This document shows positions 8,046 through 16,420 of a stretch of 64,000 nt of DNA, piece by piece. The stretch comes from CAVQLX01 sp963811605 (GTDB taxonomy: Bacteria > Desulfobacterota > Binatia > DP-6). The notes beneath the pieces are model-generated. The model had not been told where the DNA came from, did no database searches, and saw only the letters and a program-made list of their open reading frames with translations. The DNA is taken from contig CAWESA010000010.1 of assembly GCA_963811605.1 (NCBI GenBank), positions 1,116,001 to 1,180,000 of the forward strand, written 5' to 3'. The position numbers and the translations under genes are program-made. How positions within the stretch are numbered: the stretch's first letter is position 1; each line of letters opens with the position of its first letter.

Positions 8046-9145
8046 GTCCGCGCCGGCAGCAGGCACGAGTGGATGCTCTGCTCGCCGGGCACCTCGCCGG
8101 CGAGCACCTGGATGGCGTGCTCCGCCTCGTCGAGCGCGAAGTCGTGCGTGTGCAGGCGCGCGAGCGGCACCCGGCCGGATTCGATCAGGCGGATGGCCGC
8201 CTCGTACGCGCGACTCGTGACCCCGAACGCGCCGATCAGCCGCAGCTCCTTCACCACCACCAGGTCGCTCACGAAGTCGGGCACCGCCTTGAACCCCTTC
8301 ACGCCGGCCAGCACGACGCGGGCATGCGGCGCGGCGATCCAGAGCGCCTCCGCCACCGGTTCGGTGGTGTACGAGGCGACCTCCACGACGACGTCGGCGC
8401 CGTGGCCGGTCAGCTCGCGCACCCGGCGCCGCAGGTCCTCGCGCTCCACGTCGATCACGTGATCGGCGCCGAGCTCGCGCGCCAGCGCGAGCTTCGCGGC
8501 GTCGCGCGCCAGTCCGGTCACGATGATCTGATCGGCGCCGGCCGTCCGCGCCGCGATGACGCTGGCCAGCCCGCGCTGTCCCGGGCCGAGGATGACGACC
8601 GAATCCCCGGGTCCGGTGCCGGGCATCTCGACGGCCCACCGGAAGCCCGCGCCGAGCGGATTGAACTGCACGGCGATGCTCGCCGGGAGGTCGGCGCGGA
8701 TGCGGTGCACGATCGAGCACGCGTCGAGGTGCATGTAGTCCGCGTAGGCCCCCCACAGCCCGGGAGGACGCTCGAGCGGCACGTAGCCGTGTCCGAAGAG
8801 ACCGCCGCGCCCGCGGCAGACCTGGTACTGGCCGCCGCGGCACGCGGCGCAGTGGCCGCAGGGGATGATCGACTCGACCGCGACCCGGTCCCCGACGTCG
8901 ACGCGCCAGCGCTTCGCCGCACGATCGCCGATCGCCTCGATCACGCCGAGCGGCTCGTGTCCCGGGATCAGCGGATAGGTGACGGGGATCGTGCCGGTGT
9001 ACTGCTCGGCGTCGCTGCCGCAGATCCCGCACGCCTCCACCCGCAGCAACGCCGTGTCGTCGGTCAGCGCGGGGATCGGCAGCTCGCGCAGCTCGAGCGC
9101 GCGCGGGCCCGTCTGCACGATCGCGCGACTGGAGCGGGGTGGCAT
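8042..9145 (-). CDS. Zinc-dependent alcohol dehydrogenase (MDR family)
   Basis: A 367-residue medium-chain dehydrogenase. The catalytic zinc site is visible as ACGICGSD (Cys) and GHEPLG (His, Glu). The structural zinc is bound by the four-cysteine stretch CGHCAACRGGQYQVC near residues 103-117. A Rossmann dinucleotide-binding domain follows (VVILGPGQRGLASV, GADHVIDVE). It would oxidise an alcohol or reduce an aldehyde with NAD(P). It is the first gene of the leftward operon with thioesterase, yceI and thiolase-fold genes. A TATAGG box lies 11 nt before the ATG, compatible with a very short leader. Confidence 0.88.
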   Translation of the reverse strand: MPPRSSRAIVQTGPRALELRELPIPALTDDTALLRVEACGICGSDAEQYTGTIPVTYPLIPGHEPLGVIEAIGDRAAKRWRVDVGDRVAVESIIPCGHCAACRGGQYQVCRGRGGLFGHGYVPLERPPGLWGAYADYMHLDACSIVHRIRADLPASIAVQFNPLGAGFRWAVEMPGTGPGDSVVILGPGQRGLASVIAARTAGADQIIVTGLARDAAKLALARELGADHVIDVEREDLRRRVRELTGHGADVVVEVASYTTEPVAEALWIAAPHARVVLAGVKGFKAVPDFVSDLVVVKELRLIGAFGVTSRAYEAAIRLIESGRVPLARLHTHDFALDEAEHAIQVLAGEVPGEQSIHSCLLPART

Positions 9146-9206
9146 GACGGCATCGACCTATAGCACGACCGGCGCCGCGCGGAGCCAGGGTGCGAGACGC
9201 ACAACC

Positions 9207-9235
9207 TTGACCCGTCACCGCCGCCGCCCTACAGC
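9207..9235 (+). promoter_or_regulatory. Putative pabB promoter
   Basis: TTGACC (9207-9212), a 17-nt spacer and TACAGC (9230-9235) lie directly before pabB, whose ATG begins 9 nt after the -10. With no Shine-Dalgarno sequence in the gap, the transcript would be leaderless or nearly so. The same layout precedes aroD. Confidence 0.5.
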
Positions 9236-9243
9236 TCTGCGGG

Positions 9244-10572
9244 ATGTTCCTGGCTCCCCTCGCGCTCCGGCGCGATCCGCTCGAGGTGCTGGCGTGCCTC
9301 GCGGACGAGCCGGGGGCGTGCCTGCTCGAGATTCCCGATCCCGAGCACCCGGCGACGCTGGTCGCCTGTCGCCCCGTCGACGAGCTACGCATCGACGACG
9401 GCGAGCGCGACCCGCTGCGGGCGCTCGCGGACTTCCTCCCCCGGGCGCGGCGGGCCGCCTGCGACGACCTGCCGTTCCCGTTCGGCGGTGGCGTGGTCGC
9501 CTGTCTCGCGTACGAGCTCGGCGTCCGGCTCGCGCCGCGGAGCATCCCGCACGCCAGCCCCGGTCCGCTCGCCGTCCTGCGACGCTACGACCCGATGCTG
9601 GTGCACGACCGCCGGCGCGCCCAGTGGGCGCTGCTGGCCGGCTCCCCGCGCGCGGCGCGGCCGGAGTGGCTCGATCGCCTCGCCCGTCCCGCGCCGTCCT
9701 GGCACGGCCAGCTCGCCGGGGCGCGGCTCGCCGCGACGATGCCGGCCGCGCGCTACCGTGCCGCCGTGCAGCGCATCCTCGCCTACCTGGCCGCCGGCGA
9801 CTGCTACCAGGTGAACCTGACGCAGGCCTTCACGGCCCCCGTGGTCGCCCCACCGCACGTGCTCTTCGCGCGGCTCGCGCGCGCCCATCCCGCGGCACAC
9901 GCCGCCTATCTCGACCTCGGCGACGCCGCCGTGCTCTGCAACTCGCCGGAGCTGCTGCTGCGGCGACGCGGGGGCCGGGTCGAGACGCGACCCATCAAGG
10001 GAACCCGGCCGCGCGGCCGCGATCCCCTCCGCGACGCTGCGTGCGCGGCGGAGCTGCAGCACGACGCCAAGGAACGCGCCGAGCACGTCATGATCGTCGA
10101 CCTCGAGCGCAACGACCTCGGACGCGTCTGCGTGCCGGGCAGCGTCCACGTCGACGGTCTGTTCGGACTCGCGACCCTGCCCACGCTGCATCACCTGGTG
10201 TCCCGTGTCGCCGGCACCCTGCGCGCCGACGTCGATTCCTCCGCGCTCCTCGCCGCCGTCTTCCCGGGCGGATCGATCACGGGCGCGCCGAAGGTGCGAG
10301 CCATGGAGATCATCGCCGAGGTCGAGGATCGCCCGCGCGGCGTGTACACCGGCGCGCTCGGCCTGATCGCCGCGAGCGGCGATCTCGAGCTCGGGCTTCC
10401 CATCCGGACCGCGCTGGTCTCGAACGGGCGGCTCTGCTGGCACGCCGGCGGTGGCATCGTCGCCGACTCCGATCCCGAGCGCGAGCTGGCGGAAGCCTGG
10501 CTCAAGACCCAGGCCATCCGCACGGCGCTGGGCGAGGACCCCGGCACGGAGCTCGCGTGCTCGTCTGGCTGA
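9244..10572 (+). CDS. pabB: Aminodeoxychorismate synthase component I
   Basis: A 442-residue chorismate-utilising enzyme that makes 4-amino-4-deoxychorismate for folate synthesis. The signature PIKGTRPRG near residue 250 contains the Lys typical of PabB, where anthranilate synthase has PIAGT. GDCYQVNLTQAF, SPELLLRR, DLERNDLGRV and GGSITGAPKVRAMEIIAE are also present. The gene overlaps pabC by 16 nt, which confirms the pathway and implies coupled translation. No pabA (glutaminase) gene lies in the window, so ammonia must come from a distant partner or from free ammonia. Confidence 0.92.
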   Translation: MFLAPLALRRDPLEVLACLADEPGACLLEIPDPEHPATLVACRPVDELRIDDGERDPLRALADFLPRARRAACDDLPFPFGGGVVACLAYELGVRLAPRSIPHASPGPLAVLRRYDPMLVHDRRRAQWALLAGSPRAARPEWLDRLARPAPSWHGQLAGARLAATMPAARYRAAVQRILAYLAAGDCYQVNLTQAFTAPVVAPPHVLFARLARAHPAAHAAYLDLGDAAVLCNSPELLLRRRGGRVETRPIKGTRPRGRDPLRDAACAAELQHDAKERAEHVMIVDLERNDLGRVCVPGSVHVDGLFGLATLPTLHHLVSRVAGTLRADVDSSALLAAVFPGGSITGAPKVRAMEIIAEVEDRPRGVYTGALGLIAASGDLELGLPIRTALVSNGRLCWHAGGGIVADSDPERELAEAWLKTQAIRTALGEDPGTELACSSG

Positions 10573-11444
10573 ACGGGCGCGTGCTGCGCGCCCGCGACGC
10601 CACCATCTCGGTGCTCGACCGCGGCCTGCTGCACGGCGACGGCCTCTACGACACCTGGCGCACCTACGGCGGCCACCCGTTCGCGGTGGCTGCCCATCTC
10701 CGCCGGCTGGCCGGCGCCGCTCGCCTCCTGCGCCTCCCGCGGCCCGATCCGGCCGCAGCGTGGGAGCGGCGCGCGCGCACCATCGTGCGGCGGAACGGCC
10801 TGGGGGACGCCACCGTCCGTCTCACGATCACGCGCGGCGCCGCGGGGGACTCCCTGGTGCCCGACCGTCCCGCGCGCATGACGCAGCTGCTGACCGTCCG
10901 GCGGCTGCCCGCCGATCTCGCGCAGCAGCAGCGCCACGGCATCGGGGTGGTGCTGCTGCCGTTCCCCCGCGACGTGGCCGCGCCGTGGGCGGCGCTCAAG
11001 CTGCTGGGACATCCGAGCGCGATCGTCGGCCGGACGCTCGCGGCGCGGCGCGGCGCGCCCGAGGGCCTGTACGTCACGGCCAGCGGCGAGGTCAGCGAGG
11101 GAACGACGTCCAACGTCTTCCTGGTCGAGGGCGGCACGGTCGTCACGCCGCCGGCGACGGGCGGCGTGCTGGGGGGCGTGACGCGCGATCTCGTCCTGCG
11201 GCTCGCACGCCGAGCCGGGCTCGCCGTGCGCGAGGAGCCGATCGCGGTCGGCCGCCTGCGAGGTGCCGCCGAGGTCTTCGTCACCGCATCCACGATCGAG
11301 ATCCTGCCGGTGGTGCGGCTCGACGCGCGCCGCGTCGGCGCGGGATCGCCCGGCCCGGTGACGGTGCTGCTGCGGGAGCGCTATCGTGCCGCCGTCGCCG
11401 CCGCGCTCGGGCGCGCGCGCATTGCAGCCTCACGATCAACCTGA
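10557..11444 (+). CDS. pabC: Aminodeoxychorismate lyase (class IV PLP enzyme)
   Basis: This 295-residue fold-type IV PLP protein would cleave 4-amino-4-deoxychorismate to 4-aminobenzoate and pyruvate. The opening segment LDRGLLHGDGLYDT, the PLP-Lys segment ALKLLGHPSAIVGR and the glutamate in GEVSEGTTSNVFL match PabC and the related branched-chain and D-amino-acid aminotransferases. Overlap with pabB (16 nt) favours the lyase over an aminotransferase. The GTG at 10557 was chosen because the protein begins with the typical VWLNGR strand there; the frame upstream is a shadow of pabB. Confidence 0.88.
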   Translation: MLVWLNGRVLRARDATISVLDRGLLHGDGLYDTWRTYGGHPFAVAAHLRRLAGAARLLRLPRPDPAAAWERRARTIVRRNGLGDATVRLTITRGAAGDSLVPDRPARMTQLLTVRRLPADLAQQQRHGIGVVLLPFPRDVAAPWAALKLLGHPSAIVGRTLAARRGAPEGLYVTASGEVSEGTTSNVFLVEGGTVVTPPATGGVLGGVTRDLVLRLARRAGLAVREEPIAVGRLRGAAEVFVTASTIEILPVVRLDARRVGAGSPGPVTVLLRERYRAAVAAALGRARIAASRST

Positions 11445-11476
11445 TACCGGCGTGCGCGCGTGATGGGGAGGGGACG

Positions 11477-12931
11477 ATGACGCGAATGGAGCAGGCCTTC
11501 ACGCGCAAGCCGGTCCACATCCTCATGGCGGAGACCGAGGGCGACCACGGCCTGCGTCGCGTCCTCGGTCCGGTGCAGCTGACCGCGCTCGGCGTCGGGT
11601 GCATCATCGGCGCCGGCATCTTCGTGCTCACCGGGCTGGCGGCGAACCAGTTCGCCGGCCCGGCGCTGGTGCTGTCGTTCGTGGTGGCGGGAGTCGGCTG
11701 CACGCTCGCGGCCCTGTGCTACGCCGAGTTCGCCGCCATGGTGCCGGTGGCGGGCAGCGCCTACACCTATGCCTACGCGACGCTCGGCGAGCTGATGGCG
11801 TGGATCATCGGATGGGATCTCGTGCTCGAGTACGCGGTCGCCTCGAGCACCGTCGCGCACGGCTGGTCGCACTACTTCGCGTCGTTCCTCGGCATCTTCG
11901 GCATCGTCCTGCCGCATGCGTGGACCAACAGCCCCTTCGACTTCGACCCCGCGATCGGTCACTGGGTGGCGACGGGCGCGGTCATGAACCTCCCGGCGCT
12001 GCTCGTCGTCCTGGCCGTCACGGTCGTGCTCGTGATCGGCATCCGCGAGAGCGCCAGCTTCAACGCGGCGATGGTGATCCTGAAGCTCGCCGTCGTGCTG
12101 TTCGTGATCGTCGTCGGCACGCGCCACATCGAGCCGGCCAACTGGCATCCCTTCATGCCGTACGGCGTGACGGGGGTCCTCAAGGGTGCGGCCTACATCT
12201 TCTTCGCGTACATCGGCTTCGACTCGGTCTCGACGCACGCCGAGGAGGCTCGCAACCCGCAGCGCGACGTGCCGATCGGCATCATGGTCTCCCTGCTCCT
12301 GTGCACGGTCCTCTACATCCTGGTCGCGGGCGTGCTCACCGGCATGGTGCCCTACAGCAAGATCGACCTCGACGCGCCGGTGGCGGCGGCGTTCGCGACG
12401 CGCGGCCTCGCCATCGCCCACCTCCTGATCGCGGCCGGCGCGGTGATCGGGATCACCAGCGTGCTGCTCGTGCTGCTGCTGAGCCAGGCACGCATCCTGC
12501 TCGCCCTCGCGCGCGACGGGCTGATCTCGCGCAGCTTCTTCGGCGCCGTTCATCCGCGCTTCCGGACGCCGCACAAGGCGACCATCCTCACCGGTATCCT
12601 GGTCGCGCTGGCCGGCGCGATCTTTCCGCTCAAGCTCCTCGCCGACCTGGTCAACATCGGCACCCTGATGGCGTTCGTCGTCGTGTGCGCCGCCGTCATC
12701 GTCATGCGGCGCACCAACCCGGATCTCGAGCGGCCGTTCCACACTCCCTTCATGCCGTGGGTGCCCATCGGCGGCATCCTCATGAACCTCGTCATGATGT
12801 TCTCGCTCGGCTGGGAGAACTGGCTGCGGCTCGCGGTGTGGCTCGTGATCGGCCTCGTGATCTACGCCTCGTACGGCCACAAGCACAGCCGGCTCGCGAC
12901 CGGCGCCTGGAGTCAGCGCAGCACGGCGTAG
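11477..12931 (+). CDS. APC superfamily amino acid permease
   Basis: A 484-residue integral membrane transporter with about twelve hydrophobic segments. The first helix carries the APC substrate-binding signature GCIIGAGIFVLTG near residues 45-57. The loop with GFDSVSTHAEEARNPQRDVP near residue 250 is typical of the cationic amino acid transporter branch. A GGGGAGGGGAC stretch before the ATG at 11477 can serve as ribosome-binding site. It starts 33 nt after pabC on the same strand and may be co-transcribed. It ends with a 19-nt overlap with the converging hydrolase gene. The transported amino acid is not determined by the sequence. Confidence 0.9.
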   Translation: MTRMEQAFTRKPVHILMAETEGDHGLRRVLGPVQLTALGVGCIIGAGIFVLTGLAANQFAGPALVLSFVVAGVGCTLAALCYAEFAAMVPVAGSAYTYAYATLGELMAWIIGWDLVLEYAVASSTVAHGWSHYFASFLGIFGIVLPHAWTNSPFDFDPAIGHWVATGAVMNLPALLVVLAVTVVLVIGIRESASFNAAMVILKLAVVLFVIVVGTRHIEPANWHPFMPYGVTGVLKGAAYIFFAYIGFDSVSTHAEEARNPQRDVPIGIMVSLLLCTVLYILVAGVLTGMVPYSKIDLDAPVAAAFATRGLAIAHLLIAAGAVIGITSVLLVLLLSQARILLALARDGLISRSFFGAVHPRFRTPHKATILTGILVALAGAIFPLKLLADLVNIGTLMAFVVVCAAVIVMRRTNPDLERPFHTPFMPWVPIGGILMNLVMMFSLGWENWLRLAVWLVIGLVIYASYGHKHSRLATGAWSQRSTA

Positions 12932-14085
12932 GTCGCGTCGATCAGCGCCACGGCGCGCGGGTCGAGGAGGATGTGCGGGCCCATGCGGTTCATCACGTAG
13001 CCGAAGCCGACGCGCGACTCGGGATCCGCGAAGCCGACGGAGCCGCCCGCGCCGGGATGCCCGAACGCCCCCCGGCTCGGGCCGAAGCGGCCATCGGGAC
13101 GGTCCTGCGGCAGCATGAAGCCGAGCCCGAAGCGCGTCGTGATCGGCAGCACCCCGTCGGGGCCGTGCGACTGCTCCTCGACGCAGCGGGCGATGCCCGC
13201 GGGGTCGAGCACCTGCACGCCGTCCTGCTCGCCGCCGCGGGCGAGCGCACCGTAGACGCGCGCGAGGTCGCGCGCACCGCCGTGGCCGTTGGCACCCGGA
13301 ATCTCCGCCGAGCGCCACGCGCCGTGGTTCACGCCGAGGGCCATCGACGGCGGGTTCATGAAGGCGCGCGCGGCGATGCCCTCGGGGTCGGCCAGGATCG
13401 CGGTCGCCAGGCTCATCTGCTCCTTGCTCGCGAGCAGCGGGATGCCGCTCATCTCCGCGCAGCGGGCGTGCTCGCTCTCCGGGACGCCGATGTGGAAATC
13501 GAGCCCGAGCGGCTGCGCGATCTCGTCGCGGAAGTACGTGCCGAGGCTCTTCCCGGTGACGCGGCGGACGACCTCGCCGACCAGCCAGCCGAAGGTGACG
13601 GCGTGGTAGCCGTGCGCGGTGCCCGGCGTCCACCACGGCGTCTCCGCCGCCAGCGCGGCGCACATGGCGTCCCAGTCGTAGAGCGCCTCGCCCGGCAGGA
13701 CCGAGCGCACGGCGGGCAGGCCGGCGCGGTGCCCGAGCAGCCAGCGCACCGGGACGGCTCGCTTGCCGGCCTGCGCGAACTCGGGCCAGTACCGGGCGAC
13801 CGGCGCGTCGAGGTCGAGGCGCCCCTCCGACGCCAGGCGGTGCGCGCACAGCGCGGTCATGCCCTTGGTGCACGAGTACACGTTGACGATGGTGTCGCGA
13901 TCCCACGTCCGCGTGCGCGCCACGTCGGCGTGGCCGCCCCAGAGATCGACCACCCGCTCACCGTCGACGACGACCGACACGGCTGCGCCGATCTCGTCGG
14001 CGTCGCGCAGATTGGCGGCAAAGGCATCGCGCACGGGCGCGAAGCGAGGAAGGCACTCTCCCTGGACCTGTACGCGGTCGGACAT
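12913..14085 (-). CDS. Serine hydrolase of the class C beta-lactamase / EstB fold
   Basis: A 390-residue protein with the beta-lactamase (PF00144-type) fold. The nucleophile motif SxxK is SCTKG near residues 70-74 (VNVYSCTKGMTAL). A Tyr in GYHAVTFGW plays the YxN role, and HPGAGGSVGFAD near 345 is the KTG-equivalent region. No signal peptide is seen, which fits an esterase or peptidase acting in the cytosol better than an antibiotic-hydrolysing enzyme. A TATGCG box ending 6 nt before the ATG suggests a leaderless transcript. It converges on the permease gene with a 19-nt overlap. Confidence 0.85.
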   Translation of the reverse strand: MSDRVQVQGECLPRFAPVRDAFAANLRDADEIGAAVSVVVDGERVVDLWGGHADVARTRTWDRDTIVNVYSCTKGMTALCAHRLASEGRLDLDAPVARYWPEFAQAGKRAVPVRWLLGHRAGLPAVRSVLPGEALYDWDAMCAALAAETPWWTPGTAHGYHAVTFGWLVGEVVRRVTGKSLGTYFRDEIAQPLGLDFHIGVPESEHARCAEMSGIPLLASKEQMSLATAILADPEGIAARAFMNPPSMALGVNHGAWRSAEIPGANGHGGARDLARVYGALARGGEQDGVQVLDPAGIARCVEEQSHGPDGVLPITTRFGLGFMLPQDRPDGRFGPSRGAFGHPGAGGSVGFADPESRVGFGYVMNRMGPHILLDPRAVALIDATYAVLR

Positions 14086-14091
14086 CGTCTC

Positions 14092-14121
14092 CGCATACCG
14101 CCGGCGCGCGACCGCTGTCCA
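14092..14121 (-). promoter_or_regulatory. Putative promoter of the beta-lactamase-fold hydrolase
   Basis: On the minus strand TGGACA (14121-14116), 18 nt and TATGCG (14097-14092) are followed after 6 nt by the ATG at 14085. There is no Shine-Dalgarno sequence, so the geometry again implies a leaderless message. Confidence 0.45.
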
Positions 14122-14216
14122 CCGGAGGCTGCGGACCTCCCCCGGTCGAGGGATTCTGCTCGGCCGGCGCCGACGGAGCGTTGACGGTCCGCGACCCCGT
14201 GCGCGACAGTCCGGCG

Positions 14217-15731
14217 GTGCACGGCTCACCGCCGGTCCCACGCTCCGCCTGGCTGCGCCACCTTCACCAGCCGCTCGCCGCGGCCGGGCTGCTGGCGATC
14301 GACCCCGCCGCGTGGCCGATCTACCTGACGGTGCTGGTCGTGCTGACGCTCGAGTGGCCGCTCCACATCCAGCTCGCCGACGACCTCGAGATCTATCCAC
14401 CCGCGGAGTGGACGGCGGCGTCGGCCGCCTACGTGCTCGGATTCGCGCTGCTGCCCATCTTCTGGCTGTCGGCCGCCCTGGGCTTCGGCCTCATCGTGTT
14501 GCTCGACGGCCTCGGGCTGGTGCGCGCCAGCGGCATCGCGGCCGACAGCGTGCGCTGGATCCGCCGCCGGCCCCATCCACCCGGCGTCACGGTCGACGGG
14601 CATCTGCGTGGCTTCGTGAACGTGAGCACGCAGGCCGTGCGCGCCACCGTCGTCGCGCTCGTGCGTCGCGTCCACCCCGACCCGTCGTTGCTCCTGCTCG
14701 TCCTGGTGACCGAGGGCGCCGTGGCCGCGTGGCTCGCCGTCCTGCCCGTCCCCGGTCGCATGGCGCCCACCTTGCGCTGGCGCCGCCTGTCGGCGGCGCT
14801 CGGGCGGGACATGCTGGCGGCGACCGCCGCCCTGCAGGTCCTCGTGATCTACACCCTGCTGATGAGCATGGAGCGCGCGGGGCTGGCGGGCTGGGTGGCG
14901 ACGAGCGGGGCCACGCTGATCGTGTTCGGCATCCTGAAGCGCCTGAACGACACGCGCCTGGAGAGCGAGCACCGCCAGCGCGAGCTGCTCGCGGTGCACG
15001 ACGAGCTCGCGCGTCGCGAGCGCCTGTCGGTCATCGGTCGGACGGCATCCACGGTGTTCCATCAGATCGCGCGCCAGCACGGGGCCATCGGCATGTTCGC
15101 GCACCTCCTGGCACGCGACGTCGAGGCTCCCGAGCGGCCCGGCTGGCGAGAACGCGTGCGCGAGCACGCGGCGCACATCCTGGCGAGCATCGACGAGGCG
15201 AATCACGTGGTCGACGAGCTCATGCGCTTCGGCCAGGACCGGATGCTCAACTGCTACGAGCACCCGCTCGGCCCGCTGATCGAGGAGTGCGTCGGCGCCT
15301 GTCGCCCCCGCGCCGCCGCGCGCGGGGTCCGGCTCCACGTTCTCGGCGGAGAGGATCGGCTCGTCGTGGTCGACAAGCACAAGCTCCGCCAGGCCCTCGG
15401 GAACCTGCTCGACAACGCCGTGGACGCGTCGCCCGACGGCGGGCCGGTGGAGATCGGCTGGCTGGTCGCCGGGCCGACGCTGCGCATCGTGGTGCGCGAC
15501 TACGGCGCGGGCGTCTCCACCGCCGTCCGGTCTCGCCTGTTCACGCCGTTCTGCACCACCAAGCCCGACGGCATCGGGCTCGGCCTGGCGCTCGCCCGGG
15601 AACTGGTCGAGGCGCACGGCGGCGAGGTGGCGATGCGCGACGTCACGCCCGGCGCCGAGTTCGTGCTGAGCCTGCCCCTCACCCCCGCGCCTCGACGGCG
15701 TCCCGCACAGCGCGCGGAGTCCTCCCGTTGA
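14217..15731 (+). CDS. Membrane sensor histidine kinase, first of a paralogous pair
   Basis: A roughly 504-residue kinase. The N-terminal half has five or six hydrophobic segments of a type I do not recognise (PAAWPIYLTVLVVLTLEWP, AAYVLGFALLPIFWLS). It is followed by a coiled linker, a divergent phosphoacceptor helix (VFHQIARQHGAIGMFAHLL) and a HATPase domain with N-box NLLDNAVDAS, G1 DYGAGVS and G2 GIGLGLALAR. Starts at 14181 (TTG), 14199 (GTG) and 14217 (GTG) are all possible; I use the last because TTGACG at 14181 looks more like a -35. The response regulator follows 32 nt later, and a close paralogue lies just beyond it. The signal sensed is unknown. Confidence 0.8.
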   Translation: MHGSPPVPRSAWLRHLHQPLAAAGLLAIDPAAWPIYLTVLVVLTLEWPLHIQLADDLEIYPPAEWTAASAAYVLGFALLPIFWLSAALGFGLIVLLDGLGLVRASGIAADSVRWIRRRPHPPGVTVDGHLRGFVNVSTQAVRATVVALVRRVHPDPSLLLLVLVTEGAVAAWLAVLPVPGRMAPTLRWRRLSAALGRDMLAATAALQVLVIYTLLMSMERAGLAGWVATSGATLIVFGILKRLNDTRLESEHRQRELLAVHDELARRERLSVIGRTASTVFHQIARQHGAIGMFAHLLARDVEAPERPGWRERVREHAAHILASIDEANHVVDELMRFGQDRMLNCYEHPLGPLIEECVGACRPRAAARGVRLHVLGGEDRLVVVDKHKLRQALGNLLDNAVDASPDGGPVEIGWLVAGPTLRIVVRDYGAGVSTAVRSRLFTPFCTTKPDGIGLGLALARELVEAHGGEVAMRDVTPGAEFVLSLPLTPAPRRRPAQRAESSR

Positions 15732-15763
15732 CGCCCGCGCCGGCCTCGCGGGACAATGCCGGC

Positions 15764-16420
15764 GTGTCGCAGCCGGTGCGCCGCGTCGTGGTGGTGGAGG
15801 ACCACCCGATCTTTCGCGACGGGGTGGTCCAGTGCCTCGACGCCGAGCCGGATTTCACGGTCGTCGGGGAATGGGACAGCGGCGAGATCGACCTCGAGGA
15901 GCTGGGGGCGCTCGCACCGGACCTGGTCCTGATGGACATCGAGCTCCCCGGGACATCGGGCATCGAGGCGACGCGCCGGATCCGCGCTGCCCTGCCCGCG
16001 GTGCGCGTCGCCATGCTCACGGCGCACGCCCAGCCCGACCTGCTCTTCGCCGCCCTGCAGGTCGGCGCGGCGGGCTATCTCCTGAAGCACACGCCGGCCG
16101 CCGAGCTGGTCGACACCCTGCGACGGATCGTCGAGGGCGAGCCCGTGCTCAATCCCGACGTGGCATCGCGCATGCTGCGGGAGTTCCAGGCGCGCCACAC
16201 GGCAGAGCCGCCCCACGCGCTCCCGCGCCTGTCGGGTCGCGAGGAGGAGGTGCTGAAGCTGCTGGCCACCGGAGAGACCAATCGCCAGATCGCGCGGCGT
16301 CTCTTCGTGAGCGAGGAGACGGTGAAGTCGCATGTTGCGTCGATCCTTCGCAAGCTCGAGGTCTCCGATCGCACCAGCGCCGCCGTCCTCGCCGTCCGCG
16401 CCGGACTCGTGGATCGCTAG
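15764..16420 (+). CDS. NarL/FixJ-type response regulator (receiver + LuxR HTH)
   Basis: A 218-residue two-domain regulator. The receiver domain (residues 6-125) has the acidic pair in VVEDHPIFRDG, the phosphoacceptor Asp in LVLMDIELPG, Thr in MLTAHA and Lys in GYLLKHT. The C-terminal HTH (residues 150-215) has LSGREEEVLKLLATGETN and VSEETVKSHVASILRKL, typical of LuxR-type DNA binding. The GTG at 15764 gives the normal family length; a TTG at 15728 overlapping the kinase stop would add 12 residues. It sits between two paralogous kinases and is probably phosphorylated by one or both. Its targets are not visible here. Confidence 0.9.
   Translation: MSQPVRRVVVVEDHPIFRDGVVQCLDAEPDFTVVGEWDSGEIDLEELGALAPDLVLMDIELPGTSGIEATRRIRAALPAVRVAMLTAHAQPDLLFAALQVGAAGYLLKHTPAAELVDTLRRIVEGEPVLNPDVASRMLREFQARHTAEPPHALPRLSGREEEVLKLLATGETNRQIARRLFVSEETVKSHVASILRKLEVSDRTSAAVLAVRAGLVDR

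Noticed and set aside
12913..14085. Antibiotic-resistance beta-lactamase
   Set aside because: No signal peptide and an EstB/peptidase-like sequence; the fold is shared by many esterases and peptidases.
15728..15763. TTG at 15728 as start of the response regulator
   Set aside because: It would overlap the kinase stop neatly, but adds residues outside the receiver domain; GTG 15764 gives the family length. It remains possible.
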